Shown here in pieces: positions 22,985 to 35,714 of a stretch of 64,000 nt of DNA. The notes beneath the pieces were generated by a model. The model did not search any database, was not told where the DNA came from, and worked only from the letters and a program-made list of their open reading frames with translations. The DNA is from Crotophaga sulcirostris (lineage: Eukaryota; Chordata; Aves; Cuculiformes; Crotophagidae). The position numbers were made by a program, and so were the translations under genes. The stretch covers positions 247,993 to 311,992 of the forward strand of contig VYZB01000190.1 in the NCBI GenBank assembly GCA_013397455.1, given 5' to 3'. The stretch's first letter is position 1. Each line of letters starts with the position of its first letter.

Positions 22985-25435
22985 AGCATGAAAACAAGGG
23001 CTGTGCTAAAGTGTATAATGATAATGGAATCAACTCTGGATGACATTTATATGAATCTCAGTTTCAGGATGCAGAGAATTTTCTTATTACATTCAGAAGT
23101 TTTCTTTCAACAATGCACTACAAATCCTGAAGATATTTCCTGAGGCCTTGACACACTTGATTTCAATCACTTTTGAATTCATATTTAACAACTAGATCTG
23201 GTAGATGAATACTACATCAAAAGAAAGCAAACCCCAAGAAACTAGAAATAATAAATAGAAATGAGAATTAAATGAGAGAAGAATAGTTGAATTAAAACAA
23301 TGAGAATATGAAAAGATAGTCAGGAACACCAGAGAAGGAACAAAAATTAAAATGAATTTGAAAAACTAAAAGTAACATTAGATTTCATCTTCTGATTTCA
23401 GACTGAATCAAGTAATTTATATTGCAGTCCTTTATAATCATGAGTGAACTTTTACCTCTGAAAGTCGTCTCATTTTTTTTCCCTGTGACTACCTGCACAA
23501 GTGGCTTTTCACAGGTGTGAGAAATGGGTTTAAACTTACTGGCCCATGTCATTGGATAAGGAGAAGAATAAACTGGATTCTTATTTGACAACAAAGGTAT
23601 GCATTGTCTTCTTGCCTAGATGTGAACTTTCTGAGGACATGAATTTAAGTAGAAAAGCTATAAATGCAACATTGATTACACTAATCCTCCTGAAATCCAT
23701 GCAGACTTGTCTAGCATCCTATATAGACCGTTTCAAATAAAACACTGACCCATGAAAACTTTCCTGTTTAGGCTTGCCAAGCTTATGATGTATTTAGGTG
23801 TACATCCTGATGCCATTGATCTTCCAGAAGAAAAAAAAATCACCTTCTTGACACATCAAAAACCAACACAGTGCCAAAGCAGGTGGAACATTTTCATTCT
23901 TAGATGTGTGTTGAATTTATTCTGGATTTTATCAAAGACTTAATGGTTGATAAGGAAGAAATTATTATTAAATATAAAGGAGCGTTTTTTGCAGATGTGA
24001 AGCACTTGAACTCGAGAGAAAACATGTAATTCTCTGATGTAGAGAAGTGGGCACAGAGGTTCCAGAGCAGTATGTGACTGAAGCCAGCTACCAGGGAGAC
24101 CTGTTTGCAAGAGTGTGGCCCTGAATGAGGCAACTGGGACACTAGGTGATCCAGGGACAAACTGCTGGTTCAACTAGGTGTTTAAGGTCAGTTGCTGGAG
24201 AAATCCTCTGTGTGTGTGTGTATCTGTGGGCAAGTGGGTCTGTACGGACAACTGGAGTGGGGTTGTGGACCCAGAGCACTTGTATGTCTAGGTGCCATTA
24301 ACTGGGGAGACTGGGAGCCAGTGGCAGGTACCAGGTGGACTGTCTGCTAGAACATATCATATTGCATATACGAGGTCCAACACAAGAAACCTGAGACTGT
24401 GCTTGTTACTCTTTTTATTTAACAAATTAAGAAAATCAGCAATGATCACCTTCACCAATGATCACCTCTTTGAGTTTGCACACAGCTGTATACGGTGCTT
24501 CCAGCTTTCAAAGCATTCCACAGATCATTTTCTGAAAGACTACTAAGGATCTCTGTCATTTCTGCTTTCACACCTTCTACCAACAAAAAGTGGGTTCCTT
24601 TGAGCACTGACTTGGTCTTTGGGAAGTGGGAACCAGGTCTGACAAATAGGATGGGTGCTCAAGCACAGTAATGTTGTTATTAGCTAAAAACTGCTTCACA
24701 AACAAAGCATTGTGGGTTGACGCTTACTGACATTTTCTGACTGAGGGTAAGAAAACATCTGTATTTAACCATGCGTCCACTTGTATTGAGTGAAGCAATT
24801 GAGCTGAGCCTTGTCTCACGGTCACAGGTTAAAACGTGTTCTACAACCATCTCTTTTCCTCTCCCCTCCCACTCTTGGTTCCCAAGCTATAGGGTTAGTC
24901 TCATTTTTTTTGTGTTCTATGTAGTTTCCACCATCTCTCATTCTGCTCTGCCAGAGATGGGAACAGGATGAGGCCATTGGTGCTGTTTGTGTTTGCATGA
25001 GTACTGTGTTTTCTGTCTGGGTTTATCCATGTGGCTAGATATGTGTGCATGTGTATATGCATTGAATGTGTGTGTGTGTGCACCTACTGGGAATACACGC
25101 TCAGACTCACTACTGGCTAGACCTGGGGGCATAGAGCTCACCTCTTCTCTATCAGCTTACCAGCTGCAGCAACCCCATACGTGGCAGTGGCTCTGCTCCT
25201 CATACAGCCCTGCAGTGAGAGTGCCTGAGGTTAAGTGGAATAAATTATGAGCCTGAAGTTGTAAAACACAGTGGCTGACTGCAAAAATAGTCCTGAAATG
25301 CACACATATTTGTTTATCCTCATAACACTGCTTAAAATAGCAACTTTAAAAAGTTTTAAACTGTGAAAATTGTCCCTTTTCTATTTAAGAGATATCTTGA
25401 AAGCAGGTTCTGCTTAGGTGCATGTCCTCATAAAA
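22985..25435. other. Mostly unidentified sequence; possible repeat within
   Basis: No gene is seen. 23.0-24.0 kb is AT-rich unique sequence. 24.0-25.25 kb has higher GC and repeat-like wording and is listed separately. Short TG runs occur at 24211-24222 and 25065-25080. A short direct repeat AATGATCACCT occurs twice near 24440 and 24456. Confidence 0.5.
24040..25255. repeat. Putative diverged interspersed repeat, possibly LTR-like
   Basis: Two more GC-rich blocks (about 24040-24375 and 24960-25255) differ in composition from the AT-rich surroundings. The second block ends with GTGGAATAAATTATGAGCC, which contains an AATAAA signal placed as in an LTR. The wording of both blocks feels like an avian dispersed repeat, but I cannot name a family, find clear TG...CA ends or see flanking duplications. 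No gag, pol or env coding is visible. This could equally be single-copy DNA. Confidence 0.3.
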
Positions 25436-25505
25436 ACATTCATTTTCATTGAATGTATTATTGTCACCTGTAAAATAGGGATAATGACACTGATTTCTGT
25501 AAAAG
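25436..25505 (+). repeat. Possible MIR SINE fragment
   Basis: 'CACCTGTAAAATAGGGATAA' followed by TGACACTGATTTCTGTAAAA resembles the MIR core (C-A-T-C-T-G-T-A-A-A-A-T-G-G-G-G-A-T-A-A-T). The upstream half of the MIR is not recognisable, so the call rests on about 30 bases. Confidence 0.4.
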
Positions 25506-28094
25506 AACTGTTTCTCAATATTATTATTGTTACACTGGACTAAACTTTCCTCATAAGAGCAAAAAATATAAGAGATAAGACTCATCTTGTCTCATGTTGC
25601 CGCAATGATTTTCATTTACCATCAAATAAAAGGAAAAATAAACTTGACATAGCCCTTTCTCACTTGTATTTTTCATCCTGTTTGGTTTTCTTACTCAAGT
25701 ATATAAGACTGAGTGTATGTAGCAATTGTTCTCTAATGTATTTCTCTTCTGTAATCATGCAGTAATGAAGAGGAAGGCAATTGCAGTTTTTTTCTGGACT
25801 ACTTTTGAATGTTTCTTGGATCACAAATACTCTACAGATTACAGGTGGAGAAACATTGCCTGAAAACAGTTTGAGATCTTGTGATGGAAGTAAAATATAG
25901 AAGCACAGCAGTATTACTACCAAAGAAGATTGCTGCAAACATCCTGTGTGCTTTAGCTGTGTGTAGGCAAAAACAACCTTTCTTCTTTGGCATAAAAGTA
26001 ACATTTTAGTTTTGAACAAAATATTCTTTTATAGCAGTACAAAGTACAATTAGGAAATGTATTATTAGCAATTCTATTGAATTGAACATTAACTCATCCG
26101 AACAGGCAAAATAACCCCTCTGTTACAATGAGAAAATACTCAGCATTTGCCTCAATTCCCCTTGAGGATAACAGAAGTTTAGCCCTAAAATTCAGTGGAA
26201 TTAGAGGTAGGCTGGAGCTGAAAATTTTCCAGGTTCCCTCTTAACTTTTTGTTCTTCCCATGTGAAGTCCCAAAAGAGAACAAACAAAACAAAAAGTAAG
26301 GAAGAAACCCAACCGACTCTTAACTGCTTCCCTGCTCCCTGCTGTTCATGACGGACTTCTACATGGCCTCATAAATTCTGTGGTCAGAGGCAAATTCCTT
26401 GAATTTCTTCCACTCTGGAATCACTGGGGAGTCATAGCATGCCAACAGTCTGCTGAGGGATGGTCCACGTGCAGTCAATGGGGAGTTTTGTGTTTGGGAA
26501 CTGATGGTGGAACGTACCCCACAGATCTGCCATAAACTCATTGCTCTGTTGCATCAAAAGAGTTTGTTCTATTTAGTTACCAGCTGGTACTAATGACTAA
26601 CACTTTGAGATTTTGGTTAACATATGAGTCACAACCTAGTGAGCTAAGTAGAGGACTAGGACAGGAATACTGGATGTCTAAACTTGGCTCTTAAGGTCAA
26701 AGAAGCAAACAAGATTTTCAGCTGCATTAAGGAAAATATAGAGATTGCAATTGGAAATATTGGTATGCGTAACAACATTACAATATTTGGCTCATACTGT
26801 TACTCATCTTGTTAGCCCCTCCTCTTTTTTAAGGAGCAAAGTAGTGGGAGGGCTGGGAAAAACTGCCTTTAGGAGAAAGTGAGAAAGTTTAGGCAGTCCG
26901 TTTAACACAGGAGTTGACCATGATACGAAAAGGTTGAAAAGACAATTAAAAAAAAAGTATATGCATAAGAAAAGAACAACCATAAGCACTCTTTTTCTTC
27001 TCTCTGTCATCAAAGGTAAAAGGTAAAACAATGGAAATTTTAGAGTCAATAGAAAGAAAATACTTCTATGTTTAACAAAAAGTTCAGTTGCAGAACTCTC
27101 ATGGGATATTACTTAACCAAAGTGTTAGCCAAATTGGAAAGGCATGAATGTGATTTCAGGTTCATAACAATGCTTAATAGCTGTTCTTTAAGTGGACAGA
27201 AATAAAATGCTTTATAATGAACAGCTAAACCCCATAGATTCATGCAAAATATTTTTTTAAGACATGATAGCTGATTATAGAAATTGTATGCCATTTTCTA
27301 GGAATGGAGTTCAGGCTTTGTGTCAAAAAGATGCAATACTATAAAAGCTCTGCAATAATAGTATAATAATATATAATAGCATATCTTATCATATCGTATA
27401 TCACATGCAAATCTTACATGAGTCTTCTAGGAGTTCTTATGGGAAATAGGAGTATGATACAGTCCTTTAAGGAATGTTCATCTTCTGTACAGTCATCATA
27501 TCAGACATATTTTTTTAATTTTCAGTAATGTCAGTCCAAATTGACAGAGAGACTGGAAACAACAAACATAATTAAGTTAAAGTATTCTGAAGAGGAATGG
27601 TTCTAGAGAATTCAGCAACCAATGGTAGATTCCGGAGCTGAGGATCAATACACAATGAACAATTAGATAGACAGAAAATATGAGTAAATATATGAGACAT
27701 TTTAAAATCAGAAACTGAGTATTGATGGAGAATAGAAATCAGATAAGAAGAGAGAAGCAACAAAACAGAATGATTAAGAGAACTGACATGCTTAAAGAAA
27801 ACAAGGAATTTAATAATTAAAACATCTACTGTCAAAAGAAAACAAAAGGAGAAGTGAAAGAAAATAAATGAGTAAAGTAAAAGTCAAATCAAACAAAGAA
27901 ACTATGATCAAATAAAAATGACAGCTGACTTAGGATTTCTGAAAGTTCAACACAGAGCGTTATACTCCTTTTGTCTTCTTATTCCTGTGTGTTTAATAAC
28001 ACAATCAGAGAAGTCACTTATTTAATTACAGTCCCTATTCTTGCCTTCACTAAACATAATTTCTATGTTTGGTAAGAATTGCCTATGGGATCTC
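25506..28094. other. Unique AT-rich non-coding stretch
   Basis: No convincing gene. A slightly GC-richer patch at 26330-26545 has a 60-codon minus-strand frame (26359-26541) ending PEWKKFKEFASDHRIYEAM. It looks protein-like but matches nothing I can identify with confidence. An AT-rich TATAATA-type low-complexity stretch lies at 27345-27410. Confidence 0.5.
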
Positions 28095-28156
28095 AAAGAA
28101 ATCACTTAACTCTTCTCTCACCTCCGTTCCCTCATCTGAAAATAGTGATTATATAG
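28095..28156 (+). repeat. MIR SINE fragment
   Basis: 'AAATCACTTAACTCTTCTCT' followed by CCTCCGTTCCCTCATCTG and AAAATAGTGATTATAT aligns by eye to the conserved MIR core ('TCACTTAACCTCTCTGTGCC' then TCAGTTTCCTCATCTG). Sense orientation. Both ends are eroded. Confidence 0.65.
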
Positions 28157-28244
28157 GGTCCCCTTTCCCCCAGGAGGGTTTATTTTTAATTTTTGTTCTA
28201 TTTCTATTTACCACAGACCTTGTTTGAACACTTGATAATTTTAC

Positions 28245-28470
28245 CAACTGCATTGTGCAAGCTTATGAGCCAGGGTGTCTTTGTTTTCTGTTCTCCACAT
28301 TGCTACTCATTTCTTGCATGACTCCAGATAGGTCACTTGACCTCTGTGGGCTTCTGCTTCCCCATTCATATGGTGGGATAATACTGACCTACCTCAGAGA
28401 AGGATGTGAGTCTACTCTAGTGTTTAGAAAGGACTACTGAAGTACAAGGTGTAAAGTATTATTATGCTGA
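28245..28470 (+). repeat. Nearly full-length MIR SINE
   Basis: The central core is clear: 'AGGTCACTTGACCTCTGTGG', then CTTCCCCATTCATATGGTG and GGATAATACTGACCTACCTC. The 3' part with 'GGTGTAAAGTATTATTATG' corresponds to the 3' end of MIR (shared with L2). The upstream half 'TTATGAGCCAGGGTGTC' fits the tRNA-derived head poorly but in the right place. It is in the same orientation as the fragment at 28095-28156 about 100 bp upstream. MIRs predate the split of mammals and birds, so this copy is very old. Confidence 0.75.
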
Positions 28471-28799
28471 GTGCTTCACCAGTGAGAAACTAACCTCACG
28501 ACTGAAAAAATCAGTTTAATATATGAAGCTTTAGTAGCTAGCATGGATTTGCTGATGAGAAAGGTGCCTGCCCTTGAGAATGGAAAAACACAGTCCCACA
28601 CTGCTCTGACCACATTCACTTTGCTTACTCAAGAGCAGACAATGACAGGCAAGGGCTGGAGGGGGAAGGAGGAGGGGAGGATTTAAAGTTAATCTTGCCA
28701 TGCGACTGTCTACAAGAATTGCTGTCAGTACAGAAAACTGACACGATGTAGGGAATGAATCCAAAAGACATAAGCTAAAAATGTGAACAAGGAAGAAGC

Positions 28800-28922
28800 C
28801 TTTATTTTCTTTTTTCATTTTTTTCTTTTTATTCTTTTTTTTTCTTTTTTTTTCTTTTTTTTCTTTTTTTTTCTTTTTTCTGTTTTTCTTTTTTTCTTTT
28901 TTTTTCTCTTTTTTTTTTTTTT
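28800..28922. repeat. Pyrimidine tract, (T8-9 C)n
   Basis: About 120 bp of nearly uninterrupted T with a C every 9-10 bases through 28834-28879, then less regular. The minus strand is a matching (GAAAAAAAA)n purine run that produces a spurious lysine-rich open frame (28531-28962). It may be a decayed poly-A tail of a minus-strand insertion or an expanded mononucleotide tract; no retroposed body is recognisable next to it. Confidence 0.85.
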
Positions 28923-29969
28923 GTGTGTAGTAATCTAGACCTCCTCCACTGCTCACTCCCATCCCGCTTCCCCTGGGAAAAAAAGAGGGAAATTCTTATT
29001 AACCAGTGCCTCTTCTACTATCAGTAGAGAAATGCTTCAACACTAAGTCACTTAACTGTAGGTTACCATGCAGCCATAGTACTTACCGTGAATTATGTAT
29101 GGCTATTCAAAGCAGATATTAGACTGTTTTTGCAGTTATCGTTGTACATGTTAGATTGCTCCAAATAAGACTATAGCTGATGAGGTTGGAAAAAAAGTTG
29201 CAACTCAGACATATGTATAGAAAAGAAGATGTATTGAAGCAGCTGAACTAATAGATGAATGCACCAAAGTTTGTGGGTACAAGTCAGCTGTCATGGGCAT
29301 GGTTAAGGGAGTTATAGTATTCCAGTGAAATCCCAAGCTTAAAATAAAATTATAAAAAAAAAGATTAAAACTGCTCTGTCACTTAATTGATAAACCAAAC
29401 CCGAATCAATCTTGATTGAATCTTGATTACTGACCAGCTCTCACATTCACTATATGTCTCTTGATTTCTAAGTGCAAGTATAAATCTTTTCATCACTGGC
29501 AGATTTCAACAGAGCAAAACCTTAGCGCTAAAGTTTCTGTTACTGAGCTGGAAAGAAAGACAGATGAAGAAGTAGAGATTCTTATTCTGCCACTATCATT
29601 CAAACAAATAGTTCTCTTGAATCACTGTAGAAAGATAGGCACTTGAAAAGCAGAATCTGTTCAGGAATATCGATATGTATTATAGCATGAACACTCCTTG
29701 TAAAACCTGCAGTGTGTCCCCTGAGCATGTGTGTGATTGCTGCGTGTGCTCCATGCTATATAATTCAACTAAAAGGGGACATATTATGAATCATCCAGCA
29801 GCAAAATTAGTTGGACAGGTCTTTTGTCCATCCCTGTCCTCCAGCTCCCATAGCCTGATACCATGCCACTGTGTCTCCATGCAAGTTACCATCCTTTCTC
29901 TTCTGTCCATTAGACACAAGCAAAGAAGCAAGGCAGATCGTTTCACAGTTCTAGTTTAATGCAGAAATA

Positions 29970-30078
29970 TCCATGCACACATACTTATGTACATGCATAC
30001 AAATATTCATTTATGTCTGTACACTTAAACACACATTTGTATACATGTATGTGTATGCGTATCTCTATGTGTATGCAA
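29970..30078. repeat. Low-complexity TG/CA/TA-rich stretch
   Basis: Imperfect units of CATGTA, CATACA and TGTATG run for about 100 bases. This is a decayed dinucleotide-type microsatellite. No function is implied. Confidence 0.6.
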
Positions 30079-33000
30079 TGAATACAGTAAAGGTGACAGT
30101 AACCTCCGCTGGGGGTAAGTGGTAAGGAATTATTAACAACAGTTCAGTGTTCCAGAGGGTGGAAGAATCTCTAAAACAAGCTCTGCTCCCACAAAACTCA
30201 TAAGATGAAACCACGTATAACAGATGAGAAGATACTCACATATAGCTTTTTCATATACTCATGAAAATAAATTATGAATGACTAAAACATCACTGTTAGC
30301 AAAATAGTTGACATTAAAAATGTGATTTCTGCCATGCAGTTACTTGTGGAATGGCATAGTGATCTCTCCTGAGCTATGTTCTACATATAAGAATGAATTC
30401 AACACCCTAGCAAAGTAAATTTGATCCGCCAGTAGTAAAATCTTCCTTCTTGTTCTAACATGCACCATGCTTGACACCTCGGGTTCGATCGGATTAAACT
30501 ATTACTCTGGTAAAGCGTCTATGTGCAATAAATATATATTCCTCTGTTTCCCTAAAAAACATTCTTGTAAGAAGTGATAATTACCATACCCTTGATGCAG
30601 CTACCTAGTATATAAATAAATAAGTACCCCATCTAGGGATCATTCTCTGTGTAAAATCTGATATGTAGCAGGCAAACTTTAGGCAGAAGTGAAGTCGGCA
30701 GCTGCCTATGACAGCACGCAGTTGGGGGCAGAAGGACAGCCTTGACCCCTCATCCTCCCATTAACTTTCCCCAGGTCTGGACCCTGCAGATCCCAGTGCA
30801 CCTGTAATGTCCTGTCATTTGTGCAACAAAAGCCACCACTGAGATACGGTTGCTGCCCTCATCCTTGTCCTACCTCCCAGCTTGGAGAACCTGACCTGGT
30901 CCTGTGGATCTTCCCCCAGGCTCTTCACCCTTGGTGTGCTCATGTCCCCTCCCTTTCTGGGGAAAGATCAGTCTGCTTTGGTCTGGCCCCAGATTTTTGT
31001 CTTTGGGGCAGCAAAATCCAATTTTTCAGTGGTGCTCGTAATTTTGATGCACCTCTCTGAACATGTATTTCCAGGGCCAAAGTTATAAACCATATTGGTG
31101 TACATTTCACTCAAACAGGAAAATAAGTAATAAGCATTTTTTATTCTGTTTTGGGAAGCATATACCTCCTTACCTGAGAAACTACTGATTTTTGTGCATG
31201 ATACTCTCCTTAATATACTTGACAAACTGTAACATACAAAAACTTCAGCTGCTAATTCAAGATAATCTAGGTTTTCTCCTGGCAAAATTGAAGTAAATAT
31301 AAATCACTTCCCCTGATGATGTTTACAATATTTATTCATGGACCCTTCAGTATGAAGCACTTTGATTAAACAATTTAGCAAAAGCACAGCAAACCCACCT
31401 GCTGTACGCAGAGCAAGAACTGAGCATCTCCAAGGTTGTTACAAGCTATTATGTGTGTATGAAAAAGGTGCTTTACACTTGCAGTCAGAGATCCGGAAAA
31501 GTGACAGTTATACAAATATACATGAGCTAAACACAATGACACGGGCAACAGTCTATTCCCAGCCTTTTCTGTATGCTTTACAAAAGTGGAAAGTTTTTGA
31601 GATTATCTACAGTAATTAGGAGTCCCCAGTTGTGTTTACATGGTTAGCAAGTGTAAAATATGATGACCTGCTGAGGATTTGCAAACAGCTAAGTTATAAT
31701 GATGGATCGTGGTGAGAGGACATGTAAGATTTCCCAGACTTCTGCTGGGAATACTTCAAAAATAAAGCATGTTGTTTTCCCTTGGGGTTTATAACACCTC
31801 TTTGACTTAATCAGCTTGCCTTTGTGCTCTCAAGGAGAAATTTTTCCAATTTTACTCATCGGGAGAAATCACAACGTTCACAGTGCTATGGCGGTGATTT
31901 TTAACTATCTTTTCCCATGGGAGACACTGGATTAGGGTAACAAATAACTCCCCTGTAAAATTTCATTATCTTGTAAGAATAAAATGTTTGAAGAGAGGAT
32001 ATTATAGGTATGCATGCGTGTGTTTATATATGTATATTATACATATTGAAGTATGTGCTTATGTGTTATATGAATCTATATCTTTAAAAATGTAAAATTC
32101 TGATAATTTAAAGGAACAGTTTAGCTTTATATTAAAAAATGAACAAATAGAAATTTATTTCAAATTGTATTAAGCATGTCAAAGCAATTTCTACATTTAA
32201 TTTATATTCCTACAGTGCCCAAGAAAATTGTTCCCTTTTCTCTGTGATGGGATAATGTATGCAAGCCATGCTCAGTTATTTTATACAGTAGCATTTCAGC
32301 AGAGTTATCACTGACTATATGTTTGCTATTGTGGCTCAGAAAAAGCAAGCAGGGAAATGAGCTTTATTACTGCCATGCTCAAAAGTGAATACCCCTAGGC
32401 ATAGTCTGAAATGTTACTATAGGATAGGGGGAGCTTTGCATGTCTTCCTAGCAGAGCCACACAAAGCAGAGTTGGAAGGTGAAAATGATTCAGGAGAGCT
32501 GCTTTGCAGCTTCAGGACAAGCCATTCCCACCTTTACTGATATTTCTGGCTAGTGCTAGATGAGTAATAGGAAAAAATAAGATTCAAACATTTAAAAAAT
32601 GGAAACCAAGTATAACACTTGACCATATTATTCAGCTGACTGTGTTCAGGACACCAGTCTTTTTTGTAGGCTTCTTATTTCTAGTGCCAGGTAAGCCAGC
32701 CAGAATCTGAACTCCACTGTAATAACTATAGGCAGTTATTCCTCTTCCTTCCAAGTAGTTGGAGGTGACGGGCTGAAAAAAAATGTTAGGATTCATCTCA
32801 CCTGGCTTTAACTGCCATCAAGCTTAGACTAGTCATTCAAGCTCCCTCTATAGTCCACGGGGAGAAATAGAGATGCAATAGCAGGATTTGTCTTATCTGA
32901 GATGGGCGTCTGTGAAAAATTCCCCTCCCCCTTTCTACCAGGATTGGAGAGGGATCTTTCCTTAAGTGGGATGGTTCATTTTCTTGTTGGAAGCAAAGTA

Positions 33001-35714
33001 GAATGAAACTCAGACACAATGATTAGCATCACATTTTTGATTTGCCATGGTTAAAACTCCTGGGAGTACCCAGAGCTTTACATTTTCCCTTATGTTTCCA
33101 TCACTCCTTCTTTTTACTCCTTGGCCTATTTAGTGCTAAAACTTTACAGAAGCTTTTCTTCTTAGGCCTCTACCCCTTTGTAGGAACAATTTTCCATCCA
33201 TTCTTTCCATCTTCCAGCCTGCTGAGTTGAAACATTGCTCCGACATTTCTTTTTCCATGCTAGGATATTACTTTTTTCTGAGAAAGTTGTGCATTGTGTG
33301 CTATTGAACATTTCTGGTCTTGAGTTTGTTTTTCACTCTAATGATGGAGTTTTAATTCACTTTAATATGTGATTGTATATGAAGATTAAGGTTCTTCCAT
33401 TTCACAAGTGGCTGAGCTTTCTGTTTGTATTGATTAGAAATGTGTAATAACACATGGTGCTTTAATTCTTTAAACTATTCCAGGTTTATGACAGGCACAA
33501 AGAGGAGAAATGGTAACATTAGATTCAAAGGGCTACATTTTTGCCTTTAGTTTTTTTAGAGCTTTCATAATATTTTCTTATTTCTGTGCATGAGGGAAAA
33601 TATTATAAACTTGAATATTTTAAGTGGTACTTAATGCTTCTGCTACTTCAGGTGTGCTGAAATACCACATACCACTTTTCATCAGGAACCTGCAGATTAA
33701 CAAATATTGATGAGCTTCTGAAATTCCTATGAGACTAGTACATGCACATTATATAATGAAGGTAAGGCACAAGGAGGCTTTACAGGGTTCTTCAACTTAA
33801 AGCTTTCTGAAGTAGATTACTTAAAGTTTATGACTTGTGTATGTGTCAAAAGATTTCAGAATATTTTCTTATTCACTACCACTACAAACATATACTGCAC
33901 ACTCAAGATTTGATTGCAACTTAGTGGGGGGATTGCTAATGTTTCATAAACTGCATTCATATTTTTAACTAGCTCTTTCATCATGAAGTGACTCATTGCC
34001 TTTAACTTTGTGAGAGGTTCTCTCTTTGATGTTCTTTTCTTATTTTGCATAAATTTGTTTTTCTGTACTTACTGGCTGTCATTTAATGTTCTGTCATTGT
34101 CTGTCAATTGCAGTATATATATCGCTATTTCAGTGACATCTTTTTGGTTTTCTAGTCTCTCCATCCCCTAAACTGTTTGCAGGTGAGGGCATGCCTTCAA
34201 AGACTAAGTGTAAACAATAGGGCACAAACTCTTTCCACATTTATTGACCAAATATGGAGTTTGGATATTTGCATACATATTATAAGGATTGGGTCCATAT
34301 TAATTAATTTAATAACCTTGACTTTGGTTCTAGATGAAATCACTCTTGAAAAAAAACCACTTCAACAGCTGAGAAATCAGTAGCAACAGAAAATACAGTA
34401 GCCACTATTAAGATGTCAATATCTGTCGTATGCTCATCAGTCATTGCCTGATGTAAGCAAAAGAAACATCTATTTTTAGAAGGATATCTCTAAGTTGTTC
34501 CGATGTACATTTAAACCTCTAAGAAACAGTAAAAAATAATTAGCTCTTAACACCTTTTAGGTGTAACTAATCTATTAAACTAGGTGAGGAGTATACGTTT
34601 TAACATATTTTCAGTCAATCACTTCTATGTATGTAAATGAAGCATGACACACTCTCATGGACTGAGCCAATTTGGAAGTTTTAAGCAGAAGCAGAATCAG
34701 TTCATGGAAAGCCATATGGTCTCCTTACGATCTCCCATTAAACTAAGTAGTGGATTTACAGCCACAGCTACAACAGCAAAAAAAAATGTAAAACCTCATT
34801 TTTTCGCTATTAAGTTATATCTGCTTTGAGGGTCTTATTTTTCAACAGTAGCAAAAGTAGTGTGGAGTCAAAGAATACTATCTTGTGTTTATTTGTCAAT
34901 TAGCATTATGCACTTACTGTTCATCAAGACAAAAAACATCAGTCAAAAAACGGATTACTAATTAGCAGTAAATAGCTAAAGCCGGTCAACCATTTAGGAA
35001 TGTCTCACTTCATGCCTTTCCATTTCTTCTCAGTCCTTTAAAATGGTTTGAAGATGGAAAGAGGGAATGTTCCTAAAAGTCACCACTACATGGCGCATGA
35101 TGAAAAATAGGACAGCTGGTTCGTGTAGTCCTGCGATTTTTGCAATTTTTCCCCTTTTACTCAGAACCGAGAGCAATGATATGCTTGGCTAAATGTTGTC
35201 TCCCCTATAGACAATTTTCATATAAGGAAAATACCAGAGCTGGGCAGACCACAATTTTCACTTCTATTTTGTAATGCTGGTTAACTGTCCATGTTATTAA
35301 AAAAATTGTGGTCAGTTTTTCATCTGCATTCATACAACTCCAGTCACCAACGACAAGTTCATCTTCTGCCAATTTCTAGTGCATTTCCGAACCCTGTGAT
35401 ACCCATTATCTTCTCGACCTGGAAGTACCAATATTCTGCAAATAGGTTACCTCAGAATCTGAATTCTTCCAGTTTTCCCCCAGAAAGCTTTATTTCAAAA
35501 ATTCAAATGTTTTCTGGAGCTTTGCTGCAATTCCAGTTTTCTAATAACCCTTTTTAAAAAGGTCTATAATGTGGATCACGTTAAGTTCTGTAGTAGTCTA
35601 CTAACGGACTTAGTGTTGCTTTTTAGAGAAGTAGAAACACTGTACCTCCTATTAACACTTTCCTGTTTATGAATTCACTGGTTGCATTAGTCCTTTTAAA
35701 CACCACATTGAATT

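Larger units (their letters stand above)
28471..35714. other. Long unique AT-rich stretch with simple repeats
   Basis: About 7.2 kb without a recognisable gene. It contains the pyrimidine tract at 28800-28922, an ATGTATGTGT/CATACA-rich stretch at 29970-30078 and a TATATGTATAT-rich stretch at 32010-32065. Open frames such as 30821-31060 (+) and 30968-31285 (-) oppose each other and lack domains. The patch 31640-31910 has balanced composition and could be conserved non-coding DNA, but nothing within it is diagnostic. Confidence 0.5.

Noticed and set aside
28531..28962. 143-codon minus-strand frame, very lysine-rich
   Set aside because: It is the translation of the purine strand of the T8-9C tract; the rest of it has no protein features.
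30480..30494. GGGTTCGATCGG resembling a tRNA B-box
   Set aside because: No A-box at the right distance upstream and no cloverleaf stem could be formed, so it is not called as a tRNA or SINE.
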